Shown here piece by piece: positions 1 through 9,479 of a stretch of DNA of 64,000 nt. The position numbers were made by a program, and so were the translations under genes. The notes under the pieces were generated by a model. It did no database searches and had not been told where the DNA came from. It saw nothing but the letters and a program-made list of their open reading frames with translations. This DNA comes from Luteitalea sp. (GTDB taxonomy: Bacteria > Acidobacteriota > Vicinamibacteria > Vicinamibacterales > Vicinamibacteraceae), in the NCBI GenBank assembly GCA_009377605.1, contig WHTT01000005.1, positions 54,626 to 118,625 of the forward strand, given 5' to 3'. Position 1 is the first letter of the stretch; every line of letters starts with the position of its first letter.

Positions 1-223
1 GGTCGAGAATCCACGCGCGGCGGTGCAGCGGCAGCCCCTCGCGAACGTCGTGTCCCTGCGGTCCGCTGGTGTCGTAGAGTCGCACGGGCGGCTCGCCGTT
101 GGAGAGCGCGACCTCGCGCATCGGTACGCGCACGCCGTGCTGCTCGACGTACACCTTGCGTGAGCTCGGAAATGCCGCACTGTAGTCAGACGTAGCTGGA
201 GCTGCTGCGAGCGTGAATGACAT
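1..223 (-). CDS. thiC: Phosphomethylpyrimidine synthase ThiC, N-terminal part
   Basis: Only the first 74 codons are inside the window; the gene runs off the left edge. The translation contains SRKVYVE, VRVPMRE, PPVRLYDTSGP and a REGLPLHRRAWI stretch, the typical N-terminal order of ThiC. ThiC is the radical-SAM enzyme that turns aminoimidazole ribotide into the pyrimidine moiety of thiamine in the cytoplasm. The ATG at 223 follows a GGAG ribosome site. A TPP riboswitch lies about 80 bases upstream on the same strand, which supports both identity and regulation. The catalytic C-terminal part, with its Fe-S cysteines, is not visible. Confidence 0.87.
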   Translation of the reverse strand, partial: MSFTLAAAPATSDYSAAFPSSRKVYVEQHGVRVPMREVALSNGEPPVRLYDTSGPQGHDVREGLPLHRRAWILD

Positions 224-304
224 GGCCGACTCCGAAACCCTCTTCGGGTAAAGACGTATTACAGGCGGTTGAAAACCAGAGAGGAACGGAGGCGGGTGAC
301 GCCG

Positions 305-394
305 CGCTCCCTCCGCCGGTCTCAACCGGGTCAGGTTCCAAGGGACTCTCTCAATCTGCCCGCCCATGACGGCTGCGCAGATACCCCTGGCGGC
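305..394 (-). promoter_or_regulatory. TPP (thi-box) riboswitch upstream of thiC
   Basis: On the minus strand the order is CAGGGGTATC, a P2 stem closed by ATCTG/CAGAT, TTGAGAG, then GGAACCTGACCCGG and a CCGGCGGAGGGAG closing segment. These match the conserved blocks of the thiamine pyrophosphate riboswitch. It sits directly upstream of thiC and should lower thiC expression when TPP is abundant. A possible extended -10 (TGCTATAGT, about 404-412) lies just upstream of the aptamer; no good -35 is seen. Whether control is by termination or translation was not resolved. Confidence 0.88.
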
Positions 395-460
395 TAGACG
401 CTCACTATAGCATTTCTCCAAGGTCTTGAGGTCAGCTACACACCGGCAGCCTGTGATTTC

Positions 461-1633
461 TCACGCCAGCCGCCTCAGAATGAAGCACTTCAGGTAGTAG
501 GTCTCCGGCATGCCGAGCAGCACCGGATGGTCTCGGGACTGCATGCGCTTCTCCACGACCACCACGGGCGCATTGGCATCGACCGCAGCACTGAAGACCA
601 CCTCGCCAAAGGTTGCCTCGTCCACGTGAGCCGAGCAGGTACATGTGATCAAGTGCCCGCCTGGGCGCAAGAGTCGAAGCGCCCGGAGGTTGATCTCTTT
701 GTAGCCGCTGAGCGCGCGCGGCAACGCTGTCTTGCGCTTGGCGAACGCAGGCGGGTCGAGCACGATCGTATCGAACCGCTCGTCTTCGCGCTCCAGCTGG
801 CGCAAGGCGTCGAACACGTTCGCGCAGCGCACCTCGAGGTTCGTCACACCATTCAGCACAGCATGTTCGCGAATGGCCCGGCATGCCTCGTCGGAGATCT
901 CGAGCGCGAGCGCGCTGTCACACTGCCGAGCGAGCCTCAACCCGAACCCGCCTTGATAGCTGAAGCAGTCGAGCAGTCGGCCGCGCGCGTATCGCGCCGC
1001 CGCCTCACGGTTCTCACGCTGGTCCAGGAACAAGCCAGTCTTCTGGCCCCGCCGGATGTCGACCTCGTAGGCAACCGGCCCTTCCCGCACGGCCACGCGA
1101 TCCGGCACTGTGCCGTGGACGGTCTCGACCCGTTGCTCGAGACCCTCGAGCAGGCGCACCTTCGGATCGTTGCGTGCGATGATGCCAGCCGGCTCGAACA
1201 GCTCCACCAGTTGGTCGCGAAGAAGCGGCAAGAGCCGGTCCGTCCCCTGAGACAACGTCTGAACGACCAGGACATCACCATAGCGGTCGACGATGAGGGA
1301 TGGGAGGAGGTCGCCCTCGGCGTGCGCGAGACGGTATGCCGTGGCGTCGATCGCCAGCGACTGGCGGACGCGCCAGGCCATATCGAGCCTCGACCGCCAC
1401 CACGCGGCATCGATGGCCTCGTCGGTCCTCGTCAAGAGGCGCAGCGCGATCTGCGATCGCTCGCTGTAGAGTGCCTGGCCAACGAGTCGGCGGCGGCCGT
1501 CGACTACACGAACCACCTCGCCCGCCTCCGCATCGATCTGCGTCAAGTCGGATCGGTAGATCCACAGGTGGCCATTGTGGATGCGCTGCAGGCCATGATG
1601 GCTGATGGAGACGGTTGAGGGTGAGCTGCGCAT
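461..1633 (-). CDS. rlmI: 23S rRNA (cytosine-C5) methyltransferase RlmI family
   Basis: A class I SAM-dependent RNA methyltransferase of the RlmI/RlmK (YccW) type, which methylates cytosine 1962 of 23S rRNA in E. coli. An N-terminal PUA-like RNA-binding part (LQRIHNGHLWIYRSDL) is followed by a Rossmann methyltransferase domain. That domain shows a SAM-binding segment (DCFSYQGGFGL), LDPPAFAK, and TCTCSAHV near the end, which carries the likely catalytic cysteine. The chosen ATG gives 390 residues, normal for the family; a start nine codons upstream is possible. The gene is divergent from rpiB with a short gap. The family call is firm; the exact target base is inferred. Confidence 0.85.
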   Translation of the reverse strand: MRSSPSTVSISHHGLQRIHNGHLWIYRSDLTQIDAEAGEVVRVVDGRRRLVGQALYSERSQIALRLLTRTDEAIDAAWWRSRLDMAWRVRQSLAIDATAYRLAHAEGDLLPSLIVDRYGDVLVVQTLSQGTDRLLPLLRDQLVELFEPAGIIARNDPKVRLLEGLEQRVETVHGTVPDRVAVREGPVAYEVDIRRGQKTGLFLDQRENREAAARYARGRLLDCFSYQGGFGLRLARQCDSALALEISDEACRAIREHAVLNGVTNLEVRCANVFDALRQLEREDERFDTIVLDPPAFAKRKTALPRALSGYKEINLRALRLLRPGGHLITCTCSAHVDEATFGEVVFSAAVDANAPVVVVEKRMQSRDHPVLLGMPETYYLKCFILRRLA

Positions 1634-1676
1634 CGGAAGGTGCTCGAGCGATCGACCCATAGTACAATCAACGGCT

Positions 1677-2168
1677 ATGCGCGTAGCGCTGGCGGCGGAT
1701 CATGCGGGCGTGACGTTGAAAGAGCTCGTCAAGCCGGTGCTGGACGAGATGGGCGTGACCTATGAAGACTTCGGCACCCACTCGATGGAGGCGGTGGACT
1801 ACCCGGACTTCGCCGCGCGCGTAGCACGTGACGTTGCCGGCGGCCGCTCCGACCGCGGCATCCTGGTGTGCGGCACCGCCATCGGGATGGCCATGGCCGC
1901 CAACAAGGTTCGCGGCATCCGGGCTGCGCCCGTCGGGGACCTCGCCACGGCGAGGCTCAGCCGATCGCACAACGACGCGAACATCTTGGCGCTGGGCGCA
2001 CGTGTCACACCGACCGACCTGGCGCTGGCAATCGTCCGCGCGTTTCTCACGACGACCTTCGAGGGTGGCCGCCACGAACGGCGTGTGCGAAAGATCGCCG
2101 CGCTCGAAGACGGGGCCGCACTCGAGCGGCCCATGTCCTCCTCTTCCGCAGTCAGCCATACATCATGA
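1677..2168 (+). CDS. rpiB: Ribose-5-phosphate isomerase B
   Basis: Interconverts ribose 5-phosphate and ribulose 5-phosphate in the non-oxidative pentose phosphate pathway. The 163-residue protein has the RpiB/LacAB fold signature: AADHAG at the N-terminus (Asp8, His9), the active-site cysteine at 65 in CGTAIGM, and SRSHNDAN with His98. A TACAAT -10-like box at 1663-1668 ends only eight bases before the ATG, so the message may be leaderless or nearly so. The stop overlaps the glyA start (ATGA), which indicates translational coupling. The C-terminus is slightly longer than the usual ~145-150 residues. Confidence 0.92.
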   Translation: MRVALAADHAGVTLKELVKPVLDEMGVTYEDFGTHSMEAVDYPDFAARVARDVAGGRSDRGILVCGTAIGMAMAANKVRGIRAAPVGDLATARLSRSHNDANILALGARVTPTDLALAIVRAFLTTTFEGGRHERRVRKIAALEDGAALERPMSSSSAVSHTS

Positions 2169-3436
2169 CCACCGACACCGTCTCGCCCCTGCTTCGCACC
2201 TTGATCGAGACTGACCCCGAGATCGCCGCAGCAATCCGTCACGAGGTCGACCGGCAGAACAGCGGCCTCGAGCTCATCGCCTCCGAAAACTTCGTGAGCC
2301 GCGCCGTGCTCGAGGCCATGGGCTCGGTCATGACCAACAAGTACGCCGAAGGGAAGCCAGGCCACCGTTACTACGGCGGGTGTGAGTTTGTCGACGTCGC
2401 GGAGTCGCTCGCCATCGATCGAGCGAGGGAGCTCTACGGCGCGGAGCACGCGAACGTGCAACCGCACTCCGGCGCGCAGGCGAACATGGCGGTGTATATC
2501 ACCGTGCTCCAGCCTGGGGATACGGTCCTCGGCATGAACCTGGCGCACGGCGGCCATTTGACACATGGCCATCCGCTCAATTTCTCAGGGAAGTTCTACA
2601 CTGTTGTCCCGTACGGGGTGCGGCAGGAGGACGAGCGGATCGACTACGAGGCGCTCGAGCGCCTCGCAGAGCAGCACAAGCCAAAGCTCGTCATCGTGGG
2701 CGCGAGCGCGTACCCACGCGTGATCGACTTCGCCCGCATCGCGCAGGCGGCGCAGGCCGTCGATGCGCCGGTCATGTGCGACATCGCGCACATCGCGGGC
2801 CTCGTCGCCGCCGGCGTCCATCCCAGCCCCATCCCGCACGCCGACTTCATCACGACGACCACGCACAAGACCCTGCGCGGTCCACGTGGCGGCATGGTGC
2901 TGTGCCGTGCGCAACGGGCCAAGGCGCTCGACAAGTCGGTCTTCCCGGGCCTTCAGGGTGGACCGCTGATGCACGTGATTGCCGGCAAGGCGGTTTGTTT
3001 CAAGGAAGCGATGTCGCCGGAGTTCGCCGACTACCAGCGCCAAACAGTCGTCAACGCCGATCGGCTCGCCACCAGTCTCGCTGCCGCGGGCTTTCGCCTG
3101 GTCAGCGGCGGCACGGACAACCACCTCATGCTCGTCGACGTGTTCTCCCGCGGAATCACCGGTCAGACGGCGGAGGCAGCGCTCGGCAAGGCAGGAATCA
3201 CCGTCAACAAGAACGCGATCCCGTTCGACACGAATCCCCCGATGGTGGCAAGCGGCGTCAGGATCGGCACACCCGCCGTGACGACGCGTGGCATGCGCGA
3301 GCCGGAGATGGATCTCATGGCGGAGTACATCGCCCGTGTGCTCGCAAGCCCTGAAGACGACCGTGTGCTGCAGGCGGTGCGTGGAGAGGTGGAAGCGCTG
3401 TGTCGGAGGTTCCCGCTGTACCCGCCGGCAGCCTGA
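2165..3436 (+). CDS. glyA: Serine hydroxymethyltransferase
   Basis: PLP enzyme that converts serine and tetrahydrofolate to glycine and 5,10-methylene-THF, the main one-carbon source. At 423 residues it has normal length. Visible family marks are LIASENFVS near residue 37, [22 protein letters not shown], and [13 protein letters not shown] with the PLP lysine at 235. The start overlaps the rpiB stop by four bases. The 3' end overlaps the next gene, a helicase, by 37 bases, so the three genes probably form one operon. Confidence 0.96.
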   Translation: MTTDTVSPLLRTLIETDPEIAAAIRHEVDRQNSGLELIASENFVSRAVLEAMGSVMTNKYAEGKPGHRYYGGCEFVDVAESLAIDRARELYGAEHANVQPHSGAQANMAVYITVLQPGDTVLGMNLAHGGHLTHGHPLNFSGKFYTVVPYGVRQEDERIDYEALERLAEQHKPKLVIVGASAYPRVIDFARIAQAAQAVDAPVMCDIAHIAGLVAAGVHPSPIPHADFITTTTHKTLRGPRGGMVLCRAQRAKALDKSVFPGLQGGPLMHVIAGKAVCFKEAMSPEFADYQRQTVVNADRLATSLAAAGFRLVSGGTDNHLMLVDVFSRGITGQTAEAALGKAGITVNKNAIPFDTNPPMVASGVRIGTPAVTTRGMREPEMDLMAEYIARVLASPEDDRVLQAVRGEVEALCRRFPLYPPAA

Positions 3437-5400
3437 CGGATGCCACCAGCGCCAGGCTGGCATCCGACGGCCCGCTCGCTCGTACGCTTTCGGGCTTCGA
3501 GCCACGCCCCAGCCAGCGCGAGATGGCCGTCGCCGTCGCGGCCGTGCTGACGAGCGGCGGCGTTCTGCTGGCCGAGGCAGGCACCGGCACGGGCAAAACG
3601 CTTGCCTACCTCATTCCCGCGATCTTGAGCCGCCGACGCATCCTCGTGTCGACCGGCACCAAGAATCTCCAAGAGCAGATCTTCCACAAGGATCTGCCGC
3701 TGCTACAACGCACCCTCGGCGTACCCTTCACCGCGACGTACTTGAAGGGCCGGACAAACTACTTGTGCCGGCATCGCTTCGAGCAGTTCACGGCCGAAGG
3801 CCTGTTGCTGCCGGACGACCGCGTCCACTTCGCGCTCGTCGAGGACTGGGCCGCCCATACGGAGACCGGCGACCGCGCCGAGATCGACGAGCTGCCCGAC
3901 GATATCTCGTTCTGGAGCGACATTGCCGCAACATCCGAGCAATGCTTGGGCACGTCCTGCCCGCAGTACCAGGAGTGCTTCATCACGCGCATGCGGCAAC
4001 GCGCCGCGGAATCGGATGTGGTCATCGTCAACCATCACTTGCTGTGCGCGGATGCCGCGCTGCGCCAGCACGCGTTTGGCGAGGTCATCCCGGAGTGCGA
4101 CGTCGCCATTATCGACGAGGCACACCAGCTCGAAGACGTGGCCACGCAGCACTTTGGTGTGAGCATCAGCAATTACCGCCTCGAAGAGATCGTCCGAGAC
4201 GCCCGCCGGGCGCTCGTTGCGCCGGCGCACCCCGGCACGAGCGAGGCCGATCGCGTGCCTGCCGCGGAGCGCCAACGCCTCGCGCACGCGCTAGAGGAGG
4301 TCGATGCCGGATCCCGCGAGCTCTTTGGCGCGCTCGATCGCACGCGGGTTGGCGACAGGCCAGGGAATCCCGATCGTGTGCGCGTGACAGCGGACTCGCT
4401 GGCGTCGATTCACGAGCCGGGGTATGCGCTCGCAGGTGCGCTCGCGGCGCTGGCGTCGGGTCTCGGTGACGTGATTGACGCCCCAGAGGAGCTTCGCGCA
4501 ATTGCCCATCGCGCGACCGAGCTCCGAGAGCAGCTCGCCTTTCTCTTGAAGGCAGACAATGAGAGCTTCGTGTACTTTCTCGAGCGACGCGGCCGTGGAG
4601 TGTTCTTGCGGGCCGCGCCGGTGGACGTCTCGCACATCATCCGCGAGCTGTTGCTCGACCGCATGCATGCGACCGTGCTCACGTCAGCCACCCTTGCCGT
4701 TGACGGCTCGTTCGAGTACGTCCGTTCGAGGCTAGGGATCGATGAGGCGGAGGCGCTTCGGCTGCCGTCGGAGTTCGACTACGCACAGCAGGCAACGCTG
4801 TACTTGCCGCGAGGCCTGCCCGATCCTCGATCGGGCGCATTCGCCGCGAGAGCTGGCGACGAAGTGGTCGAGATATTGCGGCGGACGGAAGGACGAGCGT
4901 TCGTGTTGTTCACGAGCTACGCCACGCTGCGCCAGGTGCAGGCCCGGGTCGCAACAGCCCTGCCCTACCCGCTGTTCGTGCAGGGAACCGCGCCACGATC
5001 TCGGCTCGTGGAGCAATTTCGTGCGACGCCGAACGCCGTCCTCCTGGGAACCAGCAGCTTCTGGCAAGGTGTCGACGTCGTCGGCGAGGCGCTGAGCTGT
5101 GTGGTCATCGACAAGCTGCCCTTCGCCTCGCCAGCGGATCCCATTACGGCCGCACGTATCGACGCTCTCAGGGAACGCGGTGAAGATCCCTTCAGCACCT
5201 ATCAGGTGCCGTTGGCCATTTTGACGCTTCTCCAAGGGCTCGGGCGGCTCATTCGATCCCGCGCCGACCGCGGTGTCCTTGCGATTCTCGATCCGCGCCT
5301 GCGCACCATGGGCTATGGGCGGCGATTCCTCGATGCCTTGCCGCCGGCGCCAGTGATCCACACGCTCGACGACATCGCTCGCTTCTTGAGCCAGTCGTAG
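3400..5400 (+). CDS. DinG/YoaA-family Fe-S ATP-dependent DNA helicase
   Basis: A 666-residue superfamily 2 helicase of the XPD/DinG type, expected to unwind DNA 5' to 3' during repair. The Walker A motif [10 protein letters not shown] includes Lys67. Four cysteines at 123, 182, 187 and 193 form the Fe-S cluster site, and a DEAH box lies at 239-242 ([10 protein letters not shown]). The C-terminal helicase half includes [16 protein letters not shown] and QGLGRLIRS. The start is GTG, inside the 3' end of glyA, with a GGAG site upstream. No exonuclease domain is present, so it resembles YoaA or the short DinG forms. Its stop codon lies inside a palindromic repeat. Confidence 0.9.
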   Translation: MSEVPAVPAGSLTDATSARLASDGPLARTLSGFEPRPSQREMAVAVAAVLTSGGVLLAEAGTGTGKTLAYLIPAILSRRRILVSTGTKNLQEQIFHKDLPLLQRTLGVPFTATYLKGRTNYLCRHRFEQFTAEGLLLPDDRVHFALVEDWAAHTETGDRAEIDELPDDISFWSDIAATSEQCLGTSCPQYQECFITRMRQRAAESDVVIVNHHLLCADAALRQHAFGEVIPECDVAIIDEAHQLEDVATQHFGVSISNYRLEEIVRDARRALVAPAHPGTSEADRVPAAERQRLAHALEEVDAGSRELFGALDRTRVGDRPGNPDRVRVTADSLASIHEPGYALAGALAALASGLGDVIDAPEELRAIAHRATELREQLAFLLKADNESFVYFLERRGRGVFLRAAPVDVSHIIRELLLDRMHATVLTSATLAVDGSFEYVRSRLGIDEAEALRLPSEFDYAQQATLYLPRGLPDPRSGAFAARAGDEVVEILRRTEGRAFVLFTSYATLRQVQARVATALPYPLFVQGTAPRSRLVEQFRATPNAVLLGTSSFWQGVDVVGEALSCVVIDKLPFASPADPITAARIDALRERGEDPFSTYQVPLAILTLLQGLGRLIRSRADRGVLAILDPRLRTMGYGRRFLDALPPAPVIHTLDDIARFLSQS

Positions 5401-5470
5401 CGCAGGCCTTTAGGCCTGCCCGGTGCCCGCTTTGGCGCCGTTATTGGCAGGCCTAAAGGCCTGCGCTACG
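5396..5470. repeat. Palindromic intergenic repeat, CGTAGCGCAGGCC family, copy 1
   Basis: Two 25-base arms (5396-5420 and 5446-5470) are inverted copies reading CGTAGCGCAGGCCTTTAGGC on the outside, separated by 25 bases. Each arm is itself palindromic around GGCCTTTAGGCC. The helicase stop codon lies inside the left arm. A second copy with the same ends lies at 40807-40880. It could act as a transcription terminator or mRNA-stabilising hairpin, although no T-tract follows. Confidence 0.9.
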
Positions 5471-5550
5471 TGCTAAATGAACTGCATTGCGCCTGACAGT
5501 GTAAACTTGAGTAATCCATGACCTTCTGCTCCCATCCCAGGAGGACCGCG

Positions 5551-6522
5551 ATGATCCGCAGCTCTGTCGGCCAGCAACTCCTTCGTGTGGCACTGGCTCT
5601 CACTCTAGCAATATGGGCGGCGCCGGGAGCCGCTCAAACGACTGGCATGATCCAGGGCAAGGTGGTCGACGATAGTGGCAAGCCAGTCCAGGATGCTCAG
5701 GTCGTCATCGAGTTCAAGGACATGGCCGGCCGCAAGCTCCAGACGAAGACGAACAACAAGGGCGAGTACATACAGGTAGGGCTACAGCCAGGCGCCTACG
5801 TCGTCACCGCATCGAAGGAGGGCGTCGGTTCGCGGACAGAGGAGGTGACGGTCCGGGTCGCCCAGACGGCGCAGGTGGATCTCGAGCTCGGCGCCGGCGA
5901 CGAGGCGCCGCCCTCGCCGGAAGATCAGAAGAAGGCGGAAGAAGCAACGAAGCTCTTCAATGAGGGCGTTGCCGCGAGCAACGCCGGCAAGGATGACGAG
6001 GCGGTTCAGAAATTCACCGAGACAGCCAAGCTGCTGCCGTCCTGCTACGAGTGCCACTACAACATCGGCTTGGCGCACATGCGTAAGAACGAGGCGGATC
6101 AGGCCGAAGCGGCGTTCAAGAAGGCCATCGAGGCGAATCCGAAGAAATCCGAGCCCTACGGCCGGCTCGCCGCCCTCTACAGCAGCCAGAAGAAATTCGA
6201 CGAGGCCGCGGCCATGAGCACCAAGGCCAACGAGCTCGGTGGTGGCGCAGCAGGCGGTGGCGGCGGCGGTGGGGAGGCCTTGTTCGATCAGGGCGTCAAC
6301 CTATGGAACGCCGGCAAGATAGACGAGGCCATACAGGCGTGGGAACAGGCCACCAAGGCCGACCCCAAGCATGCCGCGGCCCACTATCAGCTGGGCCTCG
6401 GGTATCTCAACAAGGGCCAGACGGATGAGGCGGCAAAGGCGCTCGAAGCCTATTTGCAGCTGGAGCCCAACGGCAAGAACGCGGAGCAAGCCAAGGGCAT
6501 GCTCGCCACGCTGAAGCAGTAA
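5551..6522 (+). CDS. Secreted carboxypeptidase-regulatory-like and TPR repeat protein
   Basis: A 323-residue exported protein. Residues 1-29 form a signal peptide (hydrophobic LRVALALTLAIWAA, then a GAAQ cleavage region). Residues 30-115 form a beta-sandwich carboxypeptidase-regulatory-like domain (IQGKVVDDSGKPVQDAQV, GEYIQVGLQPGAYVV). After a linker come tetratricopeptide repeats (FNEGVAASNAGKDDEAVQKF, CHYNIGLAHMRKNEADQAEA), a glycine-rich spacer (GGGAAGGGGGGG, about 230-242), and two more TPRs. The ATG at 5551 was chosen because AGGAGG lies seven bases upstream; an upstream ATG at 5518 lacks a ribosome site. The function is unknown; such proteins usually act as periplasmic protein-binding scaffolds. 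Confidence 0.85.
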   Translation: MIRSSVGQQLLRVALALTLAIWAAPGAAQTTGMIQGKVVDDSGKPVQDAQVVIEFKDMAGRKLQTKTNNKGEYIQVGLQPGAYVVTASKEGVGSRTEEVTVRVAQTAQVDLELGAGDEAPPSPEDQKKAEEATKLFNEGVAASNAGKDDEAVQKFTETAKLLPSCYECHYNIGLAHMRKNEADQAEAAFKKAIEANPKKSEPYGRLAALYSSQKKFDEAAAMSTKANELGGGAAGGGGGGGEALFDQGVNLWNAGKIDEAIQAWEQATKADPKHAAAHYQLGLGYLNKGQTDEAAKALEAYLQLEPNGKNAEQAKGMLATLKQ

Positions 6523-6539
6523 ACCTTCGTCGAGCGCAC

Positions 6540-7286
6540 GTGCCATCTCACCCCGGCTCGATTGCCACCGATCGTCAAGCAGGAATCAGTGCCAATCTGG
6601 CGGCGGTTCGTGCGCGCCTGGCGACTGCCGCCAGCCGCGCCGGACGCGACGCTGGGGCCATCCGGCTCATCGCCGTCTCGAAGACGTTCGCTGCCGAGGA
6701 CGTCCGGGCCGCCGCCGCGGCCGGTCAACGTGACTTCGGCGAGAACAAGGTGCAGGAGGCGCTCCAGAAGATCGATCGCACTCGCGACCTCGATCTGCGC
6801 TGGCATCTCATCGGACATCTGCAGTCGAACAAAGCAAAGAACGCACCTGCGTTTGCGTACATCCACGTCCTCGATCGCATCGAGCTCCTGGAAAAGGTGG
6901 AGCGCGCCGCTTCCGGGCGGGAGGCGGCGCCTGAGCTCTTGGTCCAGGTCGATCTCGCGGGGGAGCCGACCAAGCACGGGGCGCGGCTCGAAGAGCTGGA
7001 TGCGATCTTCGAGGCGGCAGACCGCTCCACGAGTCGCGTGGTCGGCCTGATGCTCCTGCCGCCGTGGCTCGAAGATCCAGAAGCCGTGCGGCCATGGTTT
7101 CGCAAGCTCGCCGAGCTGCGCGAGACTCTCAGGGCTCGCGGCGTACCTGCAGAGATGCTCCGCGAGCTGTCGATGGGCATGAGCCACGATTTCGAGGTGG
7201 CAATCGAGGAGGGCGCCACGATGGTCCGCGTTGGAACGGCCATCTTCGGCAAGCGCCCGCCGCCACGGGAACCTCCCGGCGCGTAG
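6540..7286 (+). CDS. yggS: YggS family PLP homeostasis protein
   Basis: A pyridoxal phosphate-binding protein of the YggS/PLPBP (COG0325) family, with an alanine-racemase-like TIM barrel and no known catalytic activity; it buffers cytoplasmic PLP. Visible marks are LIAVSKTFAAEDVRAA (with the PLP lysine), GENKVQEA, RWHLIGHLQSNK, and near the end LSMGMSHDFEVAIEEGATMVRVGTAIFG split over the usual two motifs. At 248 residues the length is slightly above average. The start is GTG. The gene lies 17 bases after the TPR gene and five bases before yggU, the partner commonly found next to yggS. Confidence 0.9.
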   Translation: MPSHPGSIATDRQAGISANLAAVRARLATAASRAGRDAGAIRLIAVSKTFAAEDVRAAAAAGQRDFGENKVQEALQKIDRTRDLDLRWHLIGHLQSNKAKNAPAFAYIHVLDRIELLEKVERAASGREAAPELLVQVDLAGEPTKHGARLEELDAIFEAADRSTSRVVGLMLLPPWLEDPEAVRPWFRKLAELRETLRARGVPAEMLRELSMGMSHDFEVAIEEGATMVRVGTAIFGKRPPPREPPGA

Positions 7287-7291
7287 CGCTC

Positions 7292-7594
7292 ATGACTCGA
7301 GGGTCGCCCTTGCCCGACTGGCTGACCGATACGTCCGAGGGCTGCGTGCTGACCGTCCGGGTGATCCCGCGGGCCGGTCGCACCGAGATCGCCGGCGAAC
7401 GGGCCGGCGCGCTCCTGGCCCGCATCGGCGCCGCCCCTGTCGAGGGAGCGGCCAACGTCGCGCTGCTGGAGCTCCTGGCAAGGCGCCTGGATATCCCCCG
7501 CGAGCGTCTGACGATCGTGGCAGGCGGGCGCGGCCGCAGCAAGCGTATCGCGCTCAGAGGCCTCACCGCCGCCGACGTGGCGCGCCGCCTCTAA
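7292..7594 (+). CDS. yggU: DUF167 (YggU) family protein
   Basis: A 100-residue protein of the DUF167/YggU family, which has a small alpha-beta fold and unknown biochemical function. Diagnostic segments are LTVRVIPRAGRTEI, PVEGAANVALLELLARRL and VAGGRGRSKRIAL. It begins five bases after the yggS stop, so the two are likely cotranscribed, an arrangement seen in many bacteria. The ATG at 7292 gives the usual family length. Confidence 0.85.
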   Translation: MTRGSPLPDWLTDTSEGCVLTVRVIPRAGRTEIAGERAGALLARIGAAPVEGAANVALLELLARRLDIPRERLTIVAGGRGRSKRIALRGLTAADVARRL

Positions 7595-7601
7595 CGGACA
7601 T

Positions 7602-7652
7602 GGGACCGGGTACCTTTGCGCTCCCGAAAAGATACCCGGTTCCTTTTTCTTG
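7602..7652. repeat. Palindromic intergenic repeat, GGAACCGGGTACC family, copy 1
   Basis: Two inverted arms, GGGACCGGGTACCTTTGCG and the complement of GATACCCGGTTCCTTTTTC, form a hairpin of about 51 bases between yggU and cstA. It ends in a T-rich run, so it may also terminate the yggS-yggU transcript. A closely similar element lies at 12088-12138. Confidence 0.85.
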
Positions 7653-7705
7653 ACGTGGCCAGCGTGTGGGGGGGATGCTGAAGGCAAGCGTCCGAGTGAG
7701 TGAGT

Positions 7706-9472
7706 ATGAACATTCTGGTCCCGACCGCGGTGGCCCTGATTGGGCTCGCGATCGCGTATCGCATCTACCCTCGATACATCGCGCGCGTCTTCATGGAAGA
7801 CGACAAGAATGGGGTCCCCTCGCAACGACTGGCCGACGGCGTCGATTACGTCCCCAGTCGGACGCACGTTGTCTTCGGTCACCACTACGCCACCATCGCT
7901 GGCGCAGGACCTATCGTCGGACCGACACTGGCACTGGCCTTTGGCTGGCAGCCTGTCTGGCTCTGGATTCTGTTGGGAGGCATCTTCTTTGGAGCCGTGC
8001 ACGATATGTCGTCGCTCTTTGCCAGCGTGCGCGAGCAGGGGAAGACGATCGGCGAGATCGCGAGGCGTGCCCTGGGACCGGCCGGCTATGTGCTCTTCAT
8101 TCTCGTGCTCCTCTTCGTGCTCACGCTGATCAATGCAATCTTCCTCAACCTGAGCATTGCGGCACTGACGTCCATCTATCCCGCGGCGGCGCTCAATCTG
8201 GCGCCAGACCAGACCCTGCTCAACACCGTCGTGGAAGGCGGGATCGTCAAGGCGCACATCGGTGGCATCGCCACCACATCGGTCATCGCGATCACGCTGT
8301 GCGCACCAGCAATTGGGTGGCTGATCCGTCATGATCGGCTCTCTACGCATGCGGCCTACGGTGTGGCGTTCGTCATTTGCATCGTGAGCATCGCGCTCGG
8401 CTTCGCCTTCCCGGTCCGCGTCGAAGGAGAAGTATGGCGCTATGTCATGACGGCCTACGTATTCCTTGCGTGCGCGTTGCCACTGTGGTTCATTCTGCAG
8501 CCGCGTGATTTCACGAACGTTCAAATCTTGTACGGGGGGCAGCTCCTGCTGCTCGTCTCGGTGATCGTCGCTGGTACGAGTGGCGCAACGATCCAGGCCC
8601 CGGCTGCTGCGATTGCCGAAGGGAACGCGCTCCTCAAGGGTGGTGTGTGGCCGCTCTTGTTCATCACCGTGGCGTGTGGTGCCATCAGTGGGTTCCACAG
8701 CCTGGTGGCGAGCGGCACGACCGTCAAACAGTTACCGAAGGAGAGCGATTGCCGCCGCGTTGGCTACGGAGCGATGGTCGTCGAGAGCTTTCTGGCGGTG
8801 CTGGTGATGGTGGCGGTGGCCTCGATGCTTCCGCGCAGCGAGTATCTCGCCATAGTGTATCCACCTGATGCGGCGACAAACCCGATCTTGGGCTTTGCGG
8901 TCGCGGCGGGACGCCTGATACACAGTGCTCTTCCGATCATTCCGGTGGCAATCGCGGTGGTTATCGGCATCCTGATGGTGGAAGGCTTTGTCGTCACGAC
9001 GCTCGACAGCTCGGTGCGCCTTTGCCGATATCTGTTGGAGGAGTTCTGGCACTTTGGATTCGAAGGCGCGGTTCCGACGGTCCTTCGCAATGTGTACGTG
9101 AACACCGGCATTGCGGTCGCGCTCATGCTCTTCTTCTCCGTGAGCGGCACAGTCCGACAGATGTGGCCGATCTTCGGCGCCGGCAACCAGCTCATTGGCG
9201 CCCTCGCGCTGGTGACGGTCAGCGTCTGGCTGGCGCAACGGGCGCGGCACACGCTGTTTGCCCTGGTGCCCGCTATCTTCATGATCGCTACCACGATCGC
9301 AGCCCTCGCGCTGCTGGCCCGCGTGAACCTCGCCGGGGTCAATGCGGTGCTCGGCGTGACGGCAGTCGCTCTGCTCATCCTGGCCGTTGGCGTCGTGGTC
9401 GTCGGCGTCACGCGCTTCGTACAGGCACTGCAAGCAGAGGTGCCAAAACCGCTGGTCACCGCAGAACAGTGA
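7706..9472 (+). CDS. cstA: Carbon starvation protein CstA family transporter
   Basis: An integral membrane protein of the CstA family; E. coli relatives (CstA, BtsT) import peptides or pyruvate. The 588-residue protein is rich in membrane segments (about 15). Marks include YVPSRTHVVFGHHYATIAGAGPI read in pieces, GGIFFGAVHDMSS, GAISGFHSLVASGTT and FGAGNQLIGALAL. ATG 7706 is preferred over the in-frame GTG two codons upstream; no strong ribosome site is visible. The gene converges on lepB, the two stops being seven bases apart in a short-repeat region. The substrate cannot be told from sequence alone. Confidence 0.92.
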   Translation: MNILVPTAVALIGLAIAYRIYPRYIARVFMEDDKNGVPSQRLADGVDYVPSRTHVVFGHHYATIAGAGPIVGPTLALAFGWQPVWLWILLGGIFFGAVHDMSSLFASVREQGKTIGEIARRALGPAGYVLFILVLLFVLTLINAIFLNLSIAALTSIYPAAALNLAPDQTLLNTVVEGGIVKAHIGGIATTSVIAITLCAPAIGWLIRHDRLSTHAAYGVAFVICIVSIALGFAFPVRVEGEVWRYVMTAYVFLACALPLWFILQPRDFTNVQILYGGQLLLLVSVIVAGTSGATIQAPAAAIAEGNALLKGGVWPLLFITVACGAISGFHSLVASGTTVKQLPKESDCRRVGYGAMVVESFLAVLVMVAVASMLPRSEYLAIVYPPDAATNPILGFAVAAGRLIHSALPIIPVAIAVVIGILMVEGFVVTTLDSSVRLCRYLLEEFWHFGFEGAVPTVLRNVYVNTGIAVALMLFFSVSGTVRQMWPIFGAGNQLIGALALVTVSVWLAQRARHTLFALVPAIFMIATTIAALALLARVNLAGVNAVLGVTAVALLILAVGVVVVGVTRFVQALQAEVPKPLVTAEQ

Positions 9473-9479
9473 TCAGTGG

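Noticed and set aside
6725..8698. 657-residue open frame on the minus strand
   Set aside because: It lies opposite yggS, yggU and cstA, which have clear families and ribosome sites. Its translation is rich in R, D, H and Q, a typical antisense pattern in GC-rich DNA.
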